This document shows, piece by piece, positions 1-41,900 of a stretch of DNA of 64,000 bases (position 1 is its first letter; each line of letters opens with the position of its first letter). Origin of the DNA: Callipepla californica brunnescens (lineage: Eukaryota; Chordata; Aves; Galliformes; Odontophoridae). The notes beneath the pieces were generated by a model. It did no database searches. It saw only the letters and a list, made by a program, of their open reading frames with translations, and was not told where the DNA came from. A program made the translations under genes and the position numbers. Where the stretch lies: assembly GCA_023055505.1 (NCBI GenBank), contig JALIRH010000014.1, positions 17,865,404-17,929,403 on the forward strand, written 5' to 3'.

Positions 1-3000
1 AGCACAGCTGATATCCCGGGGAGAGGGGGGGGGAAAGCCCGCAGACACACAGAGCTGAGGCAGGAGGGGGGAGGCAGGATGGTGGCACGGGGTGTGGGAC
101 CCCGCGGGTACCCTGAGGGCCCCCATCCCACCTCCGGTGCAGCGGGTTGCCATTCCCCACAGCCCCAGCAGAGCACCCCACCCCGCTCCCCGTGCCCCCT
201 CCGTTGCCCTGAGGATGCTGGGTGCCCTCAGCTCCGGGTGGGCATTCCGCAGAGCTCTGTGGGAACGCGCCGGCTCCGGCAGAGCACTGCTCGGCACCCA
301 TAGGAGCAGGAGGAGTCGCTCCCGTGGTGCAGCCGCGCCAGTTATCTTCAGAAGAGTGTTTTAAGGCAATTAGGCAAATTTGTCCTTAATGACAGTGGTT
401 ATGCTTTGCAGTCTGCCTGGAAATGTTAGAAACAAATTTCTCCCATCATCAAGACATGAATGAGATGCTGTTTCTTAAAGCAAACTCAGAACTGTATATG
501 TGGAGCTTTGTGCCGCCGTGTTTTCGACAGAATTCCATGTGGTGACACAACGCGCAGACGAGATGAAATCTTTGTTTTAAAATCCAAAGAGAACTAAAAA
601 TGCAGCAGTGTTCTGTAAACGTAGATCAGCTGTTCTGGAATGGTGCTGCGTGTGCTGAACGCCCGCAGCCTGCTGGAGACAGCCTGCAGCGCGGGGAAGG
701 AAGCGCTGCACCTCCATCGCGGGGGGCTGGGGGCCGGGGCGGGGGGGCTGAGGGGGCTGGGGGAACTGGGGGGGCTGGGGAGGCCGGGGGGCTGCCCTCT
801 GCGGGGCCAAAACGGAGCACTGCTCAGGGGAGTGCTCATCTCTGCTGATCCTCGTTGCTTTCTGGCAGAGCTTTGGTGAGGACTCGTTGAATGTTTCTGG
901 GCCGTAAACGTAACAATAGATGCAGGAGCTCTGAGCAGCTGAGCTGTGCTGGAGCACATCACACGCGTGGGGGCTGTGGGAGGTGTAAGCAGGTGGGCTC
1001 TGTGTGCACAGCACACGCACCCCGCAGGCTGCGTGGGTCCCTTAGTGCGGTGCTGGCCCCAGGCACTGCACTGTGGGGTGGACCCGTGCCCGTGCAGGGC
1101 AGGCTGTGCCCCAGCAGCAGCAGTGTCCGTGCAGATGGAAGGTGGAGGGAGCGGCAGCAGGGCCGTGCTGCGCCTGCAGTGCATGGGAAGGGGCAGTGCA
1201 CTGAGCCTGCCTGTCCACAGAGCTTGCTCTAAAAAGAGAAGACAAGCAGAGTGAATTGTGGCCGTTTGAGCTGTTCAAACACACAGCGAGCAGAGCCGTG
1301 CGCAGAGCTGCAGCATTTATGGCATGCAGAGAACGTCCCTTTCAACTCCGGTGTTTGAAATCCTCTTCCAGAGCCACCTGTGGGACCGTGCTGCTCACAA
1401 CCTGCCCAAATAGCCCCGAATTCACGCAGCAATACACATGAAAGGACATCAGGGCTGGAAGACAAACCCAAGGAAAAAACAGGAACACGGCTGGATGAAT
1501 TGTCAGAGCCCCATGGATGGAGCTGCAGCCGCCCCGCAGCCCTGCAGCCGGAGCACGGCGTGCGGGGACCCGAGCCAAGGGTGGTATTTAATGTTTGATA
1601 TCTCAGTTGTTTCTGGATCTGTTTGCTTCTTTCCCCAAATGCCAGAACAAATCAATCTACAAATGGTACTACATTACATCCTGAGCACAGTTTTTTGCCT
1701 CAGGAAAAAAATAAAGAACAGTTCTTCTTTACGAAGTTAAGTAGTGCTGTGAGAAGGTACATCTGAGGGAGCATCCCCACTGCTGGGTACCGCTGGGGCA
1801 GGAGGGCTGCTCGCTCCCCGTGCCGTGGGGCGGCCGCGCTCTCCCCAGGCCCCGTCCCACCTCCTGCACTCCCACTGCCCCGCGTGGGGTCCCCGCAGCC
1901 CCGCAGGCTCAGCCGTGCTGAGCGGGGATGCAGGACGGCCCGGTACCTGTGAGCGGGCACGTGAGCGAGCGGGGTCGGATCGGCAGCGCCACGTGTCCGA
2001 TGGGCCGAGTGCCACGTGCACACACAGCAACATGGAAAACGCATTAGCCCCCGCCGCTGAAACCTGAGGCAATTGGCCGTGAGAGCCCACGTCCTGGGAA
2101 TGAGCACCGATGCCATTACCCAGGACTCTGCTGAGCTGAAGCGCAGGCAGAGCAGCTCATTCCTCCAATGTACAGCACTGCCCGGAGGCCAAGAGCACCT
2201 CAGAGTCCAGGGCGCTGCCCAGGGAGCTCCGCACCGGCTCCGGTACATGTCCCGGCCATGTTCCTGCTTCCCAGAGCTGCCCCTGTGTGTTTCTGGGCCG
2301 GGCAGCCCCCTGGCTCTGCCCGCTCCTCCGTGCCTCCTGCTGCCCGCGGGGCTCTGCACTCAGCCCTGCCCTGGGGAACCCGTGGCCTGGGGCCTCGTGC
2401 TGTGCCCCGGGCACCCGATGGGCACCAAATGCCGGTGGCTGTGCTGAGCAGCCCGGGCCCACCGAGCGACCGTGGGGAAGGAGCAGCTCAGGCACTGTGA
2501 GCACTGGTGCAGGGACCGGGAGCAGAGCACCTCGGCACATCAATAATTCATAAAATGCCAGCAGCAATGAAGGGAGAGAGGGACTAGAAGTAGGAGAACA
2601 GAATATCATAAAGCTTTTTAATGGTCTTTTTCCATTAGTGTCAGAAACGTGGCTGCTCTTCAAGCAGGGGACGTTCCCTGGACTCCCACGGAGTTCAGTG
2701 TCCCCAGCACGCTGCACCCCCTGCTCCATCCCGGGCTGCTGCGATGGGTGGGCGCTGCTCAGGGGCCCCCACGGCCTCGGGAGCATTTGCAGGGCCTGGC
2801 ACCCTGTGAAGGTGCCGCAGAGCAGAGCCATGCTGCGCCCAGCAGCAGTAAAACCAGCCCAGATCTGTTGACTGTGTTCGCTCCATGACCTCCAAACAAG
2901 CTCAGGTCTGAGGACCCAATGGGCACCGTCCAACCCATCCCACCATGGCAGAGCACCACGGACCCTTCCCCTCAGCAGCACCAGGAAGGGCCCGGAGCAG

Positions 3001-5339
3001 CGAGGGCAGGGGGTGCAGGGTCACACGGGGTGGGTATGGGGTGCAGGGTCACACGGGGTGGGTATGGGGTGCAGGGTCACACGGGGTGGGTATGAGGTGC
3101 AGGGGGAGGAGCACTGTGCTGGGAACAGAGGGATGGATGCTGCATCGGAGAGGGGGAAGGACAGAAGGAGTATTTTCTAACTGTAAAGCAGCTGATGCAG
3201 CTGGATTTCTGATGCTTTATGAAAGCACCTCAGCACCTTGTGCTGAGGGGAATCTGGATTTTCTTCTCAGAACCGTAGGGAAAGAATGAGGCCAGAACAA
3301 GGAGCTCTGTGCCTGGGGACCGCGTGCACTGCACCATGTGGCAGTCGATGTGGGGCTGTGCCTCGTTAAAGTTTAACGGCACCCAGAGCCATCTGCCCCA
3401 CGTGCTCCCACATGGGCGCCTTCCCCACCACCACAGCCCCCGCCACGGCCACACGCACAGTGCTCACTGCGGCTGGAGGGGTGCGAGGGCACGTGCTGCC
3501 CGTGGGGCGGGGGTTGGCAGTCAGTGGGGTGTCAGCCCCACATCCGCCTCCTGAGCCCTCCAGGCTGCAGTGCCGGAGCTGTGGTGCCAGGAACGAGCAT
3601 TGTTAGAGGATGCCCAGCACAGATGCTCGGTGTTCCTGTTTGCTGCACTGTTTGCTGTGGCAGCTGGGGGGTCTGTGCCAGACGGTGTGGGGCATACCCC
3701 GTGCAGACCCTGCCCACACCGAGCCCACAGCCCTGCTGTGCAGCACGAGGGGTGAGGGAGGGCAGGGAATAGGGACACAGGGAATGGGGGCATCAGGTAC
3801 GAGGATGCCAGAAGTGCTGCCTGCCCCCTCCAGATGGGACCCCCCGCTGCCGCCCCGTGCCAGCCCAGGGCTTCGGCCCTCCGACACAGCATCCCTGGGT
3901 CTCCTTGGCAGATGCTGGCACTGCAGTAGCCTGCAGGCCCTGCAGACAGCCCAGGGCAAGATTTTTAATTCAGCATCACACTTCAACCTGAAATCTGAAA
4001 AAAAAAAAAATAAAAAGGAAAAGAATGACAGCGTGTCAGCACCTCCGAGCCTGTGGTGGAGCTGCTGGATGTGGGGCTGGGGCAGCACGTGGGGGTGCAG
4101 TGCTGCCTGGCACAGGGCTGGGGTCAGTGTATGTCACATCGCTGTGATCAGGGACGAAAAGGCCACCTGGCATAACCTAAGGAGCTTGGGAATTTGGGCA
4201 GATTTGGGAGGGAGTGCCCACAACACGGAGCACCAAGCATCCTTCCCATACGTCTGACAGTGATGTAGGACCACTTAAAAAATACTCCTTTAAACATTAC
4301 AGCAACATGAACGCCTGGGAAGGTGGAACGTTTAGAAACCTCCACGCAAAAGTGTTCCCTTCCCCACGGCCACACCGCAGCTCTGTGCCCCGATGCTCGG
4401 AGCACAGCACACCGCTGCTGAGCACCGCGAGCAGCAGGGCCATGGGTGCAGCGGGGACAGGCAGCAGGAGCAGCAGGCTGCTGTCACAGCCCTGCCTGCG
4501 GGTTTTACAGATCTCTGAGCACACCGCCTGTCTCAGAGCCATTACATTTGCACTGTCACATCCCTGCTTACAGCCCTGTAGGTCTGGAGTCACTGGAGCT
4601 GCCCTGGTGCTGGGTGACACGAGCAGCCCGGCCCTGCTGCTGGCTGCGTCCCGCTGCTCCCGTTTTGTGTCTGAGCTCCCAGAGTCCTCTCAGCCGGTCA
4701 ATTACTGCCCCTCGAACAGCAACTTGTGGCATAAGAATCTGGATTTCGACCAAACCTGTGTCAATTTAAACGCAGGTGTTTAACACGCAGTACCGTTTCC
4801 AAAAGCCACGTAGCGCTGAGCAGCCGCCTGACACCAGCTCATCTCGGTGACACGCACGCTGCATCGCACAATGAACCGCTCGTGGAACAGCCGCGGGCTC
4901 AGAATTACGGACGGATGTTTCTCTGAGAAAACAATCCCGGGCACTGCGGGAGGGGCCGCGCGTGGGAGCGGGGCGGCTCTGCTCAGCGCCGGGACGCGGC
5001 CGCGCAGACGCTGCTCTGCGCCAGCCCGTAATGAATGAATTATTGAGACAACCCTGAAACGAGCAGATGAAAAAGAGGATGAAAGGCGCTAGCGGCAGGC
5101 AGACAGCCCCGCTGTCTGGGGACGACCTGAGCAATCGCGTCCAAAACTCGTTTTAATCTCCCGCCGTCGGAAAGCACGGAGCGCTCGCCGCATCCCTGCT
5201 GGGCCGTGCGGCGGGGAACACCACCCCACCCCAAATCGCTCCGCAGCTCCAGCCCCGGCCCTCAGGCATCACAGCTTTCCTTATTACTTGGAGAAAGAAG
5301 GGCTTTTGTTTTGGTTTCCTGCGGCATGAAATGGGAAGG
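1..5339. other. Upstream intergenic region, no gene recognised
   Basis: GC-rich sequence with many short overlapping ORFs that look like chance products of low stop-codon density. None resembles a known protein or shows consistent splice structure. It contains a 28-bp minisatellite (about 3011-3103), an A-rich run near 3990-4012 and a few AT-rich islands (about 366-500, 2530-2650, 4660-4790, 5025-5095) that stand out from the GC-rich surroundings. An AATAAA occurs near 1709 on the + strand, but I could not attach it to any exon. In human the gene upstream of TCERG1 is POU4F3; none of its coding sequence is visible here. Confidence 0.6.
3011..3103. repeat. 28-bp minisatellite, about 3.3 copies
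   Basis: A G-rich unit containing GGTCACACGGGGTGGGTATG repeats with a 28-bp period; three copies are nearly identical and a fourth is partial. It lies in upstream intergenic DNA. The high identity between copies suggests recent array growth. Confidence 0.9.
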
Positions 5340-5451
5340 ACGGCATGGCAGGACGGGGCGGGGGAGCTGCCGAGTCCCGCAGCGGGGATGCGGCCCGGGA
5401 CGCGGCGGAGCCACGGACGGAGCCGCGCAGGGCGCGCCGCGGGAGGGGCTG

Positions 5452-5508
5452 GCGTCTCCTCAGGGCCGGGCCCGGTGTCTCCTCAGGGCCGGGCCCGGTG
5501 TCTCCTCA
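5452..5508. repeat. 23-bp tandem duplication in the CpG island
   Basis: The unit GTCTCCTCAGGGCCGGGCCC plus CGG (23 bp) occurs twice in direct repeat, followed by a partial third copy. It lies about 0.3 kb upstream of the CCAAT-box cluster. Confidence 0.85.
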
Positions 5509-5805
5509 TGGCCGGCCGTGAGCCCCGGGCGCTGCTCTCCCTCGGGAGGCGCGGTGCGGCCGTGGGCGCCGTGCAGCGCTCCGTGACGCGCTGTAACGCA
5601 GCGCAGCGCGCTCTGAGCTCCCACGTCCCGCGGCAGCTCCTTACGGCGCGGAGCAGTCACGCGGGGCCACGCGCCGCGCACCGCCGCAGCCCCGCGACCC
5701 ACGCGGGACACAGCCGCGCGGCCCCGCCCACCCGCGGCGGAGCGAACCGGGGGGGGGGGGGGTGAGGGGGGTGGATCCCCACGGGGCGGCGCGCCGCGCA
5801 CGCTC

Positions 5806-6187
5806 ATTGGGCGCCGCCGGTTTCCTCGCGTCCCGCTATTGGCTTCCGACGAGCCGTGACGTCACGGGGCGCGCCTTCTGTGATTGGGAGAGCGCAACCG
5901 CCTGTGCGATCCGATTGGTTCGCGTCGTCCAGGCGCTCTGCCCGCTGATTGGACGCGCTTCCCGTCGCTTTTTTTTTTCCTACGACCTGTTCCGGACGAC
6001 GTGACGTCACTTCCCGTCCTCTCCCTGGGTCACGCCTCACGTGACCGCGTCGCGAGCGGCGCGGGACGGCCGCCGGCAGCCAATCGCGGCGCGCCTGGCT
6101 TCCTCCATTCAAAGTCGGCGGGCGCGGCGGCCAATCGCGGGCCGGCCCCGCCCCCGCGGGCGCTGACGGGCGTGGGCGGCGGCCAAT
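5806..6187 (+). promoter_or_regulatory. TCERG1: TCERG1 core promoter: eight CCAAT boxes, two CREs, one E-box
   Basis: Five reverse CCAAT boxes (ATTGG) start at 5806, 5838, 5883, 5914 and 5948. Three forward CCAAT boxes start at 6080, 6131 and 6183. Perfect TGACGTCA palindromes lie at 5857-5864 and 6002-6009, and CACGTG at 6038-6043. ETS-like TTCC cores (for example near 6010) and a YY1-like CCAT near 6104 are also present. CCAAT is the site of NF-Y, TGACGTCA of CREB/ATF and CACGTG of USF/MYC/TFE-type bHLH factors. Transcription probably starts between about 6050 and 6240; the exact site cannot be read from sequence. Confidence 0.75.
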
Positions 6188-6244
6188 GGGGTGCGGCGGG
6201 GCCTGGCCGCGGCGGCAGCGGCTCGGCGGCGCTGCGAGGTGGCG

Positions 6245-35799
<29,555 letters not shown>

Positions 35800-36570
35800 G
35801 AACAGAGGAGAAAGCAGTATGTGTGAACATAAAATGGTCTCTGTATGAAAATAGAAAGTGTATATAAAAAAAAAAAAAAAGGAAGGAAAAAGAACATGAA
35901 AAAGTTATTTATGAGTTTCTGTAGGGCAGGATCGGGGGGTTCAGCTGAGCAGACTGTTGGGGCTGTGCCTGGAGCAGTGGTGCTGGAAGAGCAGTGTTGT
36001 GCAGCTCCTGGAGCTCTGCACGGGGCAGAGATGTGAGCGTGGCCCTGGGGCTGTCTGCCCGTGCTGCTGAGCTGCTGCAGCAGCTGGCACTGCCCATGGC
36101 TGAGGGCTGCGTGATGGAAACAGGTGCCCATGCTGTGCTCGATTTCGCCCTTCTCTGAAGCTCAAACAATTGGAACCAGAGTTAAAAGTGAAAAAGGAGA
36201 ATTAGCACTACAGAGACCAGATTAAATCTGCTCACAGGTCTGCTTTGTTCCTTACCCTGTCCATGGATTAGAAACAAAATCAGGTTGCTCTGCCCAGGCG
36301 AAGATCTGTCCCGTGATGTCGGCTCAGGCTGGGACGTGGCACTGCCCACCCCCAGAGCAGGACGGTTGTACAAACGTTTTTATTCACCATAAGTGATCTT
36401 TGCATACTTCTGGATTAGACTGTGGATTCTCCCTCTGGGCAGTTCTTGTAAACTATACTCCTGTTTTGAATGTTCAACTTGTGTTTCTAAGGTTTAATTT
36501 TGAAATGTTGGGATTGTTCAGTTTATGTATTTGAACTACAATAAACCGACCCCTTTTTTATATGGATTGT
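35800..36570 (+). other. TCERG1: TCERG1 3' untranslated region
   Basis: If the expected stop at 35687-35689 is the real one, the UTR starts at 35690. It has an A-rich run (about 35866-35890) and ends shortly after the AATAAA at 36540. No conserved coding frame continues. Confidence 0.75.
36540..36545 (+). terminator. TCERG1: TCERG1 polyadenylation signal
   Basis: Canonical AATAAA followed by a likely cleavage zone at about 36556-36575 and a strong GT-rich downstream element at 36586-36613. Confidence 0.8.
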
Positions 36571-37370
36571 ACAGGCCTAACACCAGTTTTTGTTGGGTTT
36601 TGTTGGAGTTGTGAACTCAAGAGCAGAGCAAAGAACTGAAGTCCTATTGCCTAAAATGTTGGCTGTGTTTTGCCAAACTCTGTGATACTGTACAGCATCA
36701 AATTAAATTTCATAAACATTCAGATCAGCATCTGTGCCGTTCGGTGCCAAACATCAAACTCTGCAGCTCAGATCTGCAGTGTGTGGCTGAGCTCTGAGCT
36801 GGGGGTGGGTGGGGGGTTCCTCCTGTGCCTGCACGCATGCTGTGGGTCTGTGCTGGTGAGTGGTGGACTAAGTTCATGCTACTAATACGAAGGTAAACGA
36901 GTGACTTGGTATAATGTTTCTTTGGCAGTATCATCCATGCTGTACAGCTTCTAATTAGGTGCCTCTGCTTAAATTCATCACCAGCAGCAGCAGAGAATTA
37001 GCACATGGGCTGCAGAGGAAGCAGCTCAGTGCAGCATGCTGCCAGCAATGATGAGCTCTGCCTGGGGGGCAGGTGCTGCTGGGCAGTAGTGTAGGTCTGT
37101 CTGCCTCTGGTGTGGCTGTGATCCCATCAGCAGCGATCTCAAATGCAGAAAAAAGCCACTGCTTGTTCCCAGAGCAGTGACTGCTTCCCCACTGCCTGAG
37201 TCTGATGTGCAGCACCTCACAGACATTGGGGCCGAGCCCTGCACTGTGTGCAGTGGGGCTGGGGCTGCCCAGGTCCTGTCCCCCCCCCCCCCAGCTCCCA
37301 GGGCAGTGCCCCCGCTGCAGGCATGCCCTGCTCCTGCCCACAAGCACAACAAGCAGCAGCTCCACACAGA
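36571..37370. other. Intergenic gap between two convergent 3' ends
   Basis: A spacer of about 0.8 kb between the TCERG1 cleavage region and the most distal plausible PPP2R2B 3' end. It includes a 13-C run at 37280-37292. No ORF resembling a G-protein-coupled receptor or any other gene was seen. Confidence 0.6.
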
Positions 37371-38648
37371 CAGGTTGGAACAACTTTACTTCTGGTACCA
37401 GAGTGCAGCTTTCTGTACAAGAACACAAAAGAACATTTAAAAAAATTCTTACTTTACTCTCAGCATTTTCTTCTTTTCACCAGTTCATTAAAAAAAGCCA
37501 CCAGCTGCAGTGAAGGTGGGAGGCAGTGCAGGGCCCCACTCCTTTGGATGGCGGCTGCCCCGTCCCCGTGCTCCTCCAGGCTGCGGTCGGTCCCTCGTTG
37601 GGGGAGGGAGCAGAGGGGCTGTGGGGAGGGGGAGGTGTGGATGACTTGATGTATTCATCTGCTTTCTTTTGCAGGACCGTTTCAGATAGAAAATTATTAT
37701 TTTATTTGAACATTTGCTCGAGTAAAAAAAAGGGTCTGAGCAATGTTACCAGCAGAAAGGGGCAGCCCTGCACGGAGGAAGGTACTGGTTTAATTATAGT
37801 CAGTATATCACCTAGGCCCACGGCCGCCCCGAGGGAAGCACGCGGGTGCTCAGAGCAGAATGGGGTTGGAGTCTCCTTTATTATGGCATAAATAGCAACT
37901 TCTTTTAGAAAAAGGAATAAATAAATAAATTAAAGAGAGCGCGCACGCAGCGCAGGAGGGAACAGCAGCAGAGCACTAAAAAGGGCCACAGCAAAACACA
38001 GGAGGTGCAGGAGCAAAAAAAAAAAAAAAAGGGTTCAGTTTGGTTTGTGGGGGAGCATCACTGCTGAAGGTGTTCAGGAACCCAGAAAGGCACAGTGTGT
38101 GCAGCCAATCCCTGGGACAGTGCCGTGGGGGGGGAGGGCTGAGCAGCACTGAACGGCTCCATGGGGGTGAGAACATGAGATGGGGACTGCAGGAGGACAG
38201 AGCTGAGGAACGGGGCTGAGGATGCGGTGCTGCACAATAAGAGGTGGGACATCTCCAGGACTGAGCTTTAGAGAACCAGAACCCGTGGCTGCGATGACCA
38301 AAACCCACCACCCCACACCTCAGTGCGCACACATCTGCTCACCCCGCACAGCTCAGGTGACATCACCGCACGGCTCAGCTGTCAGCGCAGTGCCATGGGG
38401 CAGCAGCGGCCCACACCGGCACTGCTCAGCACACGTGGACGTGGGAAGTGGGGCTCCGTGCACCGCGGATGGGAGCGGAGGGCAGCGCTGCTCCGCCCGT
38501 CCCTGCACACTGCCCCTGCACACGGCCGCCACAGAGCAGCGAGCACAGGAAGAGGAAGGAAAGGGAGGAAAAAAAAGAAAAGAAACATTTGGAATTCGTG
38601 TTTACTAGTATTCAGTACATGAGAGACTCCTAAGGAATGCGGGTCCTC
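37371..38648 (-). other. PPP2R2B: PPP2R2B 3' untranslated region (extent approximate)
   Basis: Sequence downstream of the PPP2R2B stop. On the - strand there are AATAAA signals at 37877-37882 and 37701-37706 and AGTAAA variants at 37453-37458 and 37385-37390. Which is used cannot be decided from sequence, so the 3' end may lie anywhere between about 37860 and 37370. Confidence 0.55.
37701..37706 (-). terminator. PPP2R2B: Candidate PPP2R2B polyadenylation signal
   Basis: AATAAA on the - strand (TTTATT on +), about 950 nt after the stop codon. Another AATAAA lies at 37877-37882, so alternative ends are possible. Confidence 0.45.
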
Positions 38649-38928
38649 CTAGTTAACCTTGTCCTGGAATATATACAGGTTGTTTGTTGCTGCCACCGCG
38701 ATGATGTTCTCTGAAGGGTGCCACGCTGTGTGCAAGATCTTTTTGCTGAAGTCCAGACTGTCCACGCTGATCTCGTCCTTCCTCCTCTTGCCCCCCACGC
38801 AGACCTTGCGGGGTTTGAGCACGGCGCGGGGTTTGCTGTTCTCCCGCGAGGCCTCGAGCGTCACGTCGCGTTTGGTGTTGCGGTCGAACATGCGGAAGAA
38901 GTTATTGTAGGATCCGGTCATGATGACG
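38649..38928 (-). CDS. PPP2R2B: PPP2R2B last coding exon, residues 351-443 and stop
   Basis: Reads [60 protein letters not shown], then [15 protein letters not shown] and the final LYIFQDKVN. Stop TAG at 38649-38651. Acceptor CTCGCAG. Confidence 0.97.
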
Positions 38929-41900
38929 CTGCGAGGACACCAACGGGGATCAGCACACGCAGCCCCACCCCAGCTCGGCCCGGCACACAGCACCGGGCGT
39001 GCGCTCAGAGCCGTGCAGTGACCCCAAGGACCACCACGTTCCAGCCCTGACTGCGGCCACGGGGAACAGCCCTTCCTCCAGGATCAATACTACACGGGTA
39101 TCGCTCCTCATGGCAAAGACCGGGCTGACCCAAACCAAGTGATTTTCACACCTTTTTAGAGGCAAACTCCCCCACAATTAAACACAGTGTGCAGAGCCGT
39201 AACGTGGTTTAGCTCAGACCCAGAATTCAGGCTTCTGTGTCAGAGGAACAGCACGGTGCTCCGGTGAGGCCCACGGCCCCGCAGCCAGGCTGTGTGAGCA
39301 GAGCTGCACTGCGTCCCCAGGCACAGAGACCCTGCAGCACGCAGCCCCCACCCACGGCCCCGCTCACCTGTCGGAGCCGTTCCACACGCACTCGAACTTG
39401 TCGAAGATGCAGTCGTTCTCATAGAGCGAGCACAGCTTGCTCCGCAGGTAGTCATGGACCTGGCAGCAGGGCGATGGCATCAGGCAGGGGACGCTCACAC
39501 CAGGAGCCGCGCGGCCCCACGCCCGCTCCCATCCTCCCCACGCTCACCTGGTACGTCTCGATGGGCCGGTTCTCCATGTTGAGGTCCCACACTTTGACGG
39601 TGAGGTAGTCCCGGGTCATGATGTACCTCCCACTGTGGCTGAATTTGACGTCGGAGATGGAGGAGATGATCTCAGAGAAGAATGAGCGGTTACTGGGGTC
39701 CTCGGGCTCCTCAAAAACTGCAGGAGAGGAAGGACAGGCCCGACATCAGCGGCCCCATGGGACCCACTGCCCCACCCCACACAGAGGGCACCCAGGGGTG
39801 CAGTGCAGCGCTGCACAGCGGGGACATGGGCACCCCGATCCCACCAGCACCAGGCACGCACTGCCAGCACTCCCAGCACACAACACAGCATCAGGAGAGC
39901 ACCGGTTTGTTATGGGCTCAGTACCATTGAGGCTCCTTTGTTTTTAATGAGTGCAGGAAGGGTCATCAGAGTCCATCTCCCAACAGCACAAGAAAAGGAC
40001 AGAAGATTTAGAGCCTCGTGCACCTTTTCTCCCCAGAAATCGATGTGGAGTGTAACTGAAAGTCAATGTAAATATTTTATAGCTACTGCAACCCACAGAT
40101 TTAATCCGATGTCTTGGAATAAATCACAGTCTGTATCATCTGAAGGCCCAAATTAAATACATTTACAAATTCAATTTCCAAGTAATGTCAGCTGCGCAGG
40201 CACAGCCTTAAAGAAGGCAACAGATCCACACTGATGGAGAGAGCATCGCTCAGAGCTCCTCCTTCCAGCCCTACAGACCCCTCACCAGCTCAGCACTACA
40301 GAGCACTGCTGGGGAACAAGGAGAGGCTTCTCCTCCTTCACTCTGTACAGGAAGGAAACCCATTTCCAGCCATGACACAGTGGCTTTTGTCCCAGCACTG
40401 ACAGCCACAAACGTTAAGGCACTGCCAGGCACCCACAGCCACCACCCCAGGCTCAGACTGCCCTCATGCTGCAGGCCACCAAGTTCTGCCTTAAAACGGA
40501 GCTGGGGAGCGCTGCAGAGGCAAAGAGGTTTGTTTCCTCATTTGCCAAATGAGCCCAGGGTGGCAGACGCGGTCTGTCATCCTCCAGAGATTCTGCACAA
40601 TCAGCTTGTTAATTTTTAGCTCCAGGTCTTGCCAGGCTTATTACCGCGTGCAGCAGGACATCGTTAGCTGCCGGGGCTGAGGAAGGAGCTGATGTGTTCT
40701 GGAGGCACTGCCACACTCAGCCCCACACCAGCTGTGTGCAGCCCCAGCTGCCAGCGGCACCGAGCGCTCCGCACTGCAGGTGCTCAGCCCTGAGCAGGAT
40801 GAGCTTCCCTGGAGCACGGAGTTCCCAATGTGAGATCAGATCGCTCTGTTTATGTGCCCTTTTCTTGAATAAAGGGCTTTGGTGAAAAAAAACAGAGAAC
40901 ACGCTGCCAGCAGGAGGATGCCAGCGGCTGTGCAGCAAGGTGTGTCTGTGCCCAGGGCTGACCCCGTGACGCTGTACCGCGATGGAAAACTGCAATAAGA
41001 GCAGGGTGGCAAAATCCCAGGCTGCAGCGGGTGAGCATAAGCCCCAGTGCAGCAGCCATGGACACAGACACGAAGGAAAAAAGCTGCTTACCCCTGGAAG
41101 GCCTCAGGAAGGCAGGGATCTCCAGCAAGATGCCCACACCTCCACTGCCAGCCCCTTAAATGAGGGCTGGGAAGGGGCGGATCCTGGCTCCAGCCCTTCG
41201 TGTCACTCAGGTAACACACACCTGAGCTCCGTGGCTGGCCCTGCCTTCCTTCCAGCTGCAGGGCTGCAGCTAACAGTGCCACTGCCAGCAGCCCCACGTG
41301 GAACAGGACAACAGAATTTGGTCAGAACAACACATAAATAAAAGCTGCCCCTCAGCTGCCAAGTGCATCTGTCTAAAGAAACACAGCAGGGATGTGCGGT
41401 GCTATCTGCTGCATGTTTATCAAACACAGACAGATATTAACTACCTCGCCAGAGAATTTGCCCCCAAAGCCAATGCTGCTTTTCATTCTGAACTTTGATG
41501 AACTGTCTCAATTTCCACTTACACATCTGCTGAGCTGTGACTGACTCAGACTGCTGCTTCGAGGGAAATCAATAGGAAAATGGGGGTCAAACTGAACCCA
41601 TGTTCACGGTGCTCACTGAGGACTGACAGACACGGCAGCACCAAACAAAGGGAGCGGCTGTGTGGGGCTCCTCAGGCTCTTCAGGCTCCCCACTCTCAGC
41701 CACGATCCCCTCGTGTACTCACACTTGGCGTGGCGGTCGCAGAGCGCGGCGGTGCGCATGTCACACAGCCGGATGGTGCCTTTGCTGCTGCTGTACACGA
41801 AGGTGTTGCAGTGGTGCGGGTGGAACTCGGCGGCGGTGATCACTTCCGTCAGCTCCTCCATGTTGGCCGGCTTGATGTCCACGATATCTGGGGCTGAGTG

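Noticed and set aside
2157..2981. 274-codon open frame on the - strand
   Set aside because: Low-complexity, GC-driven frame with no recognisable domain, no splice structure and no similarity I know of.
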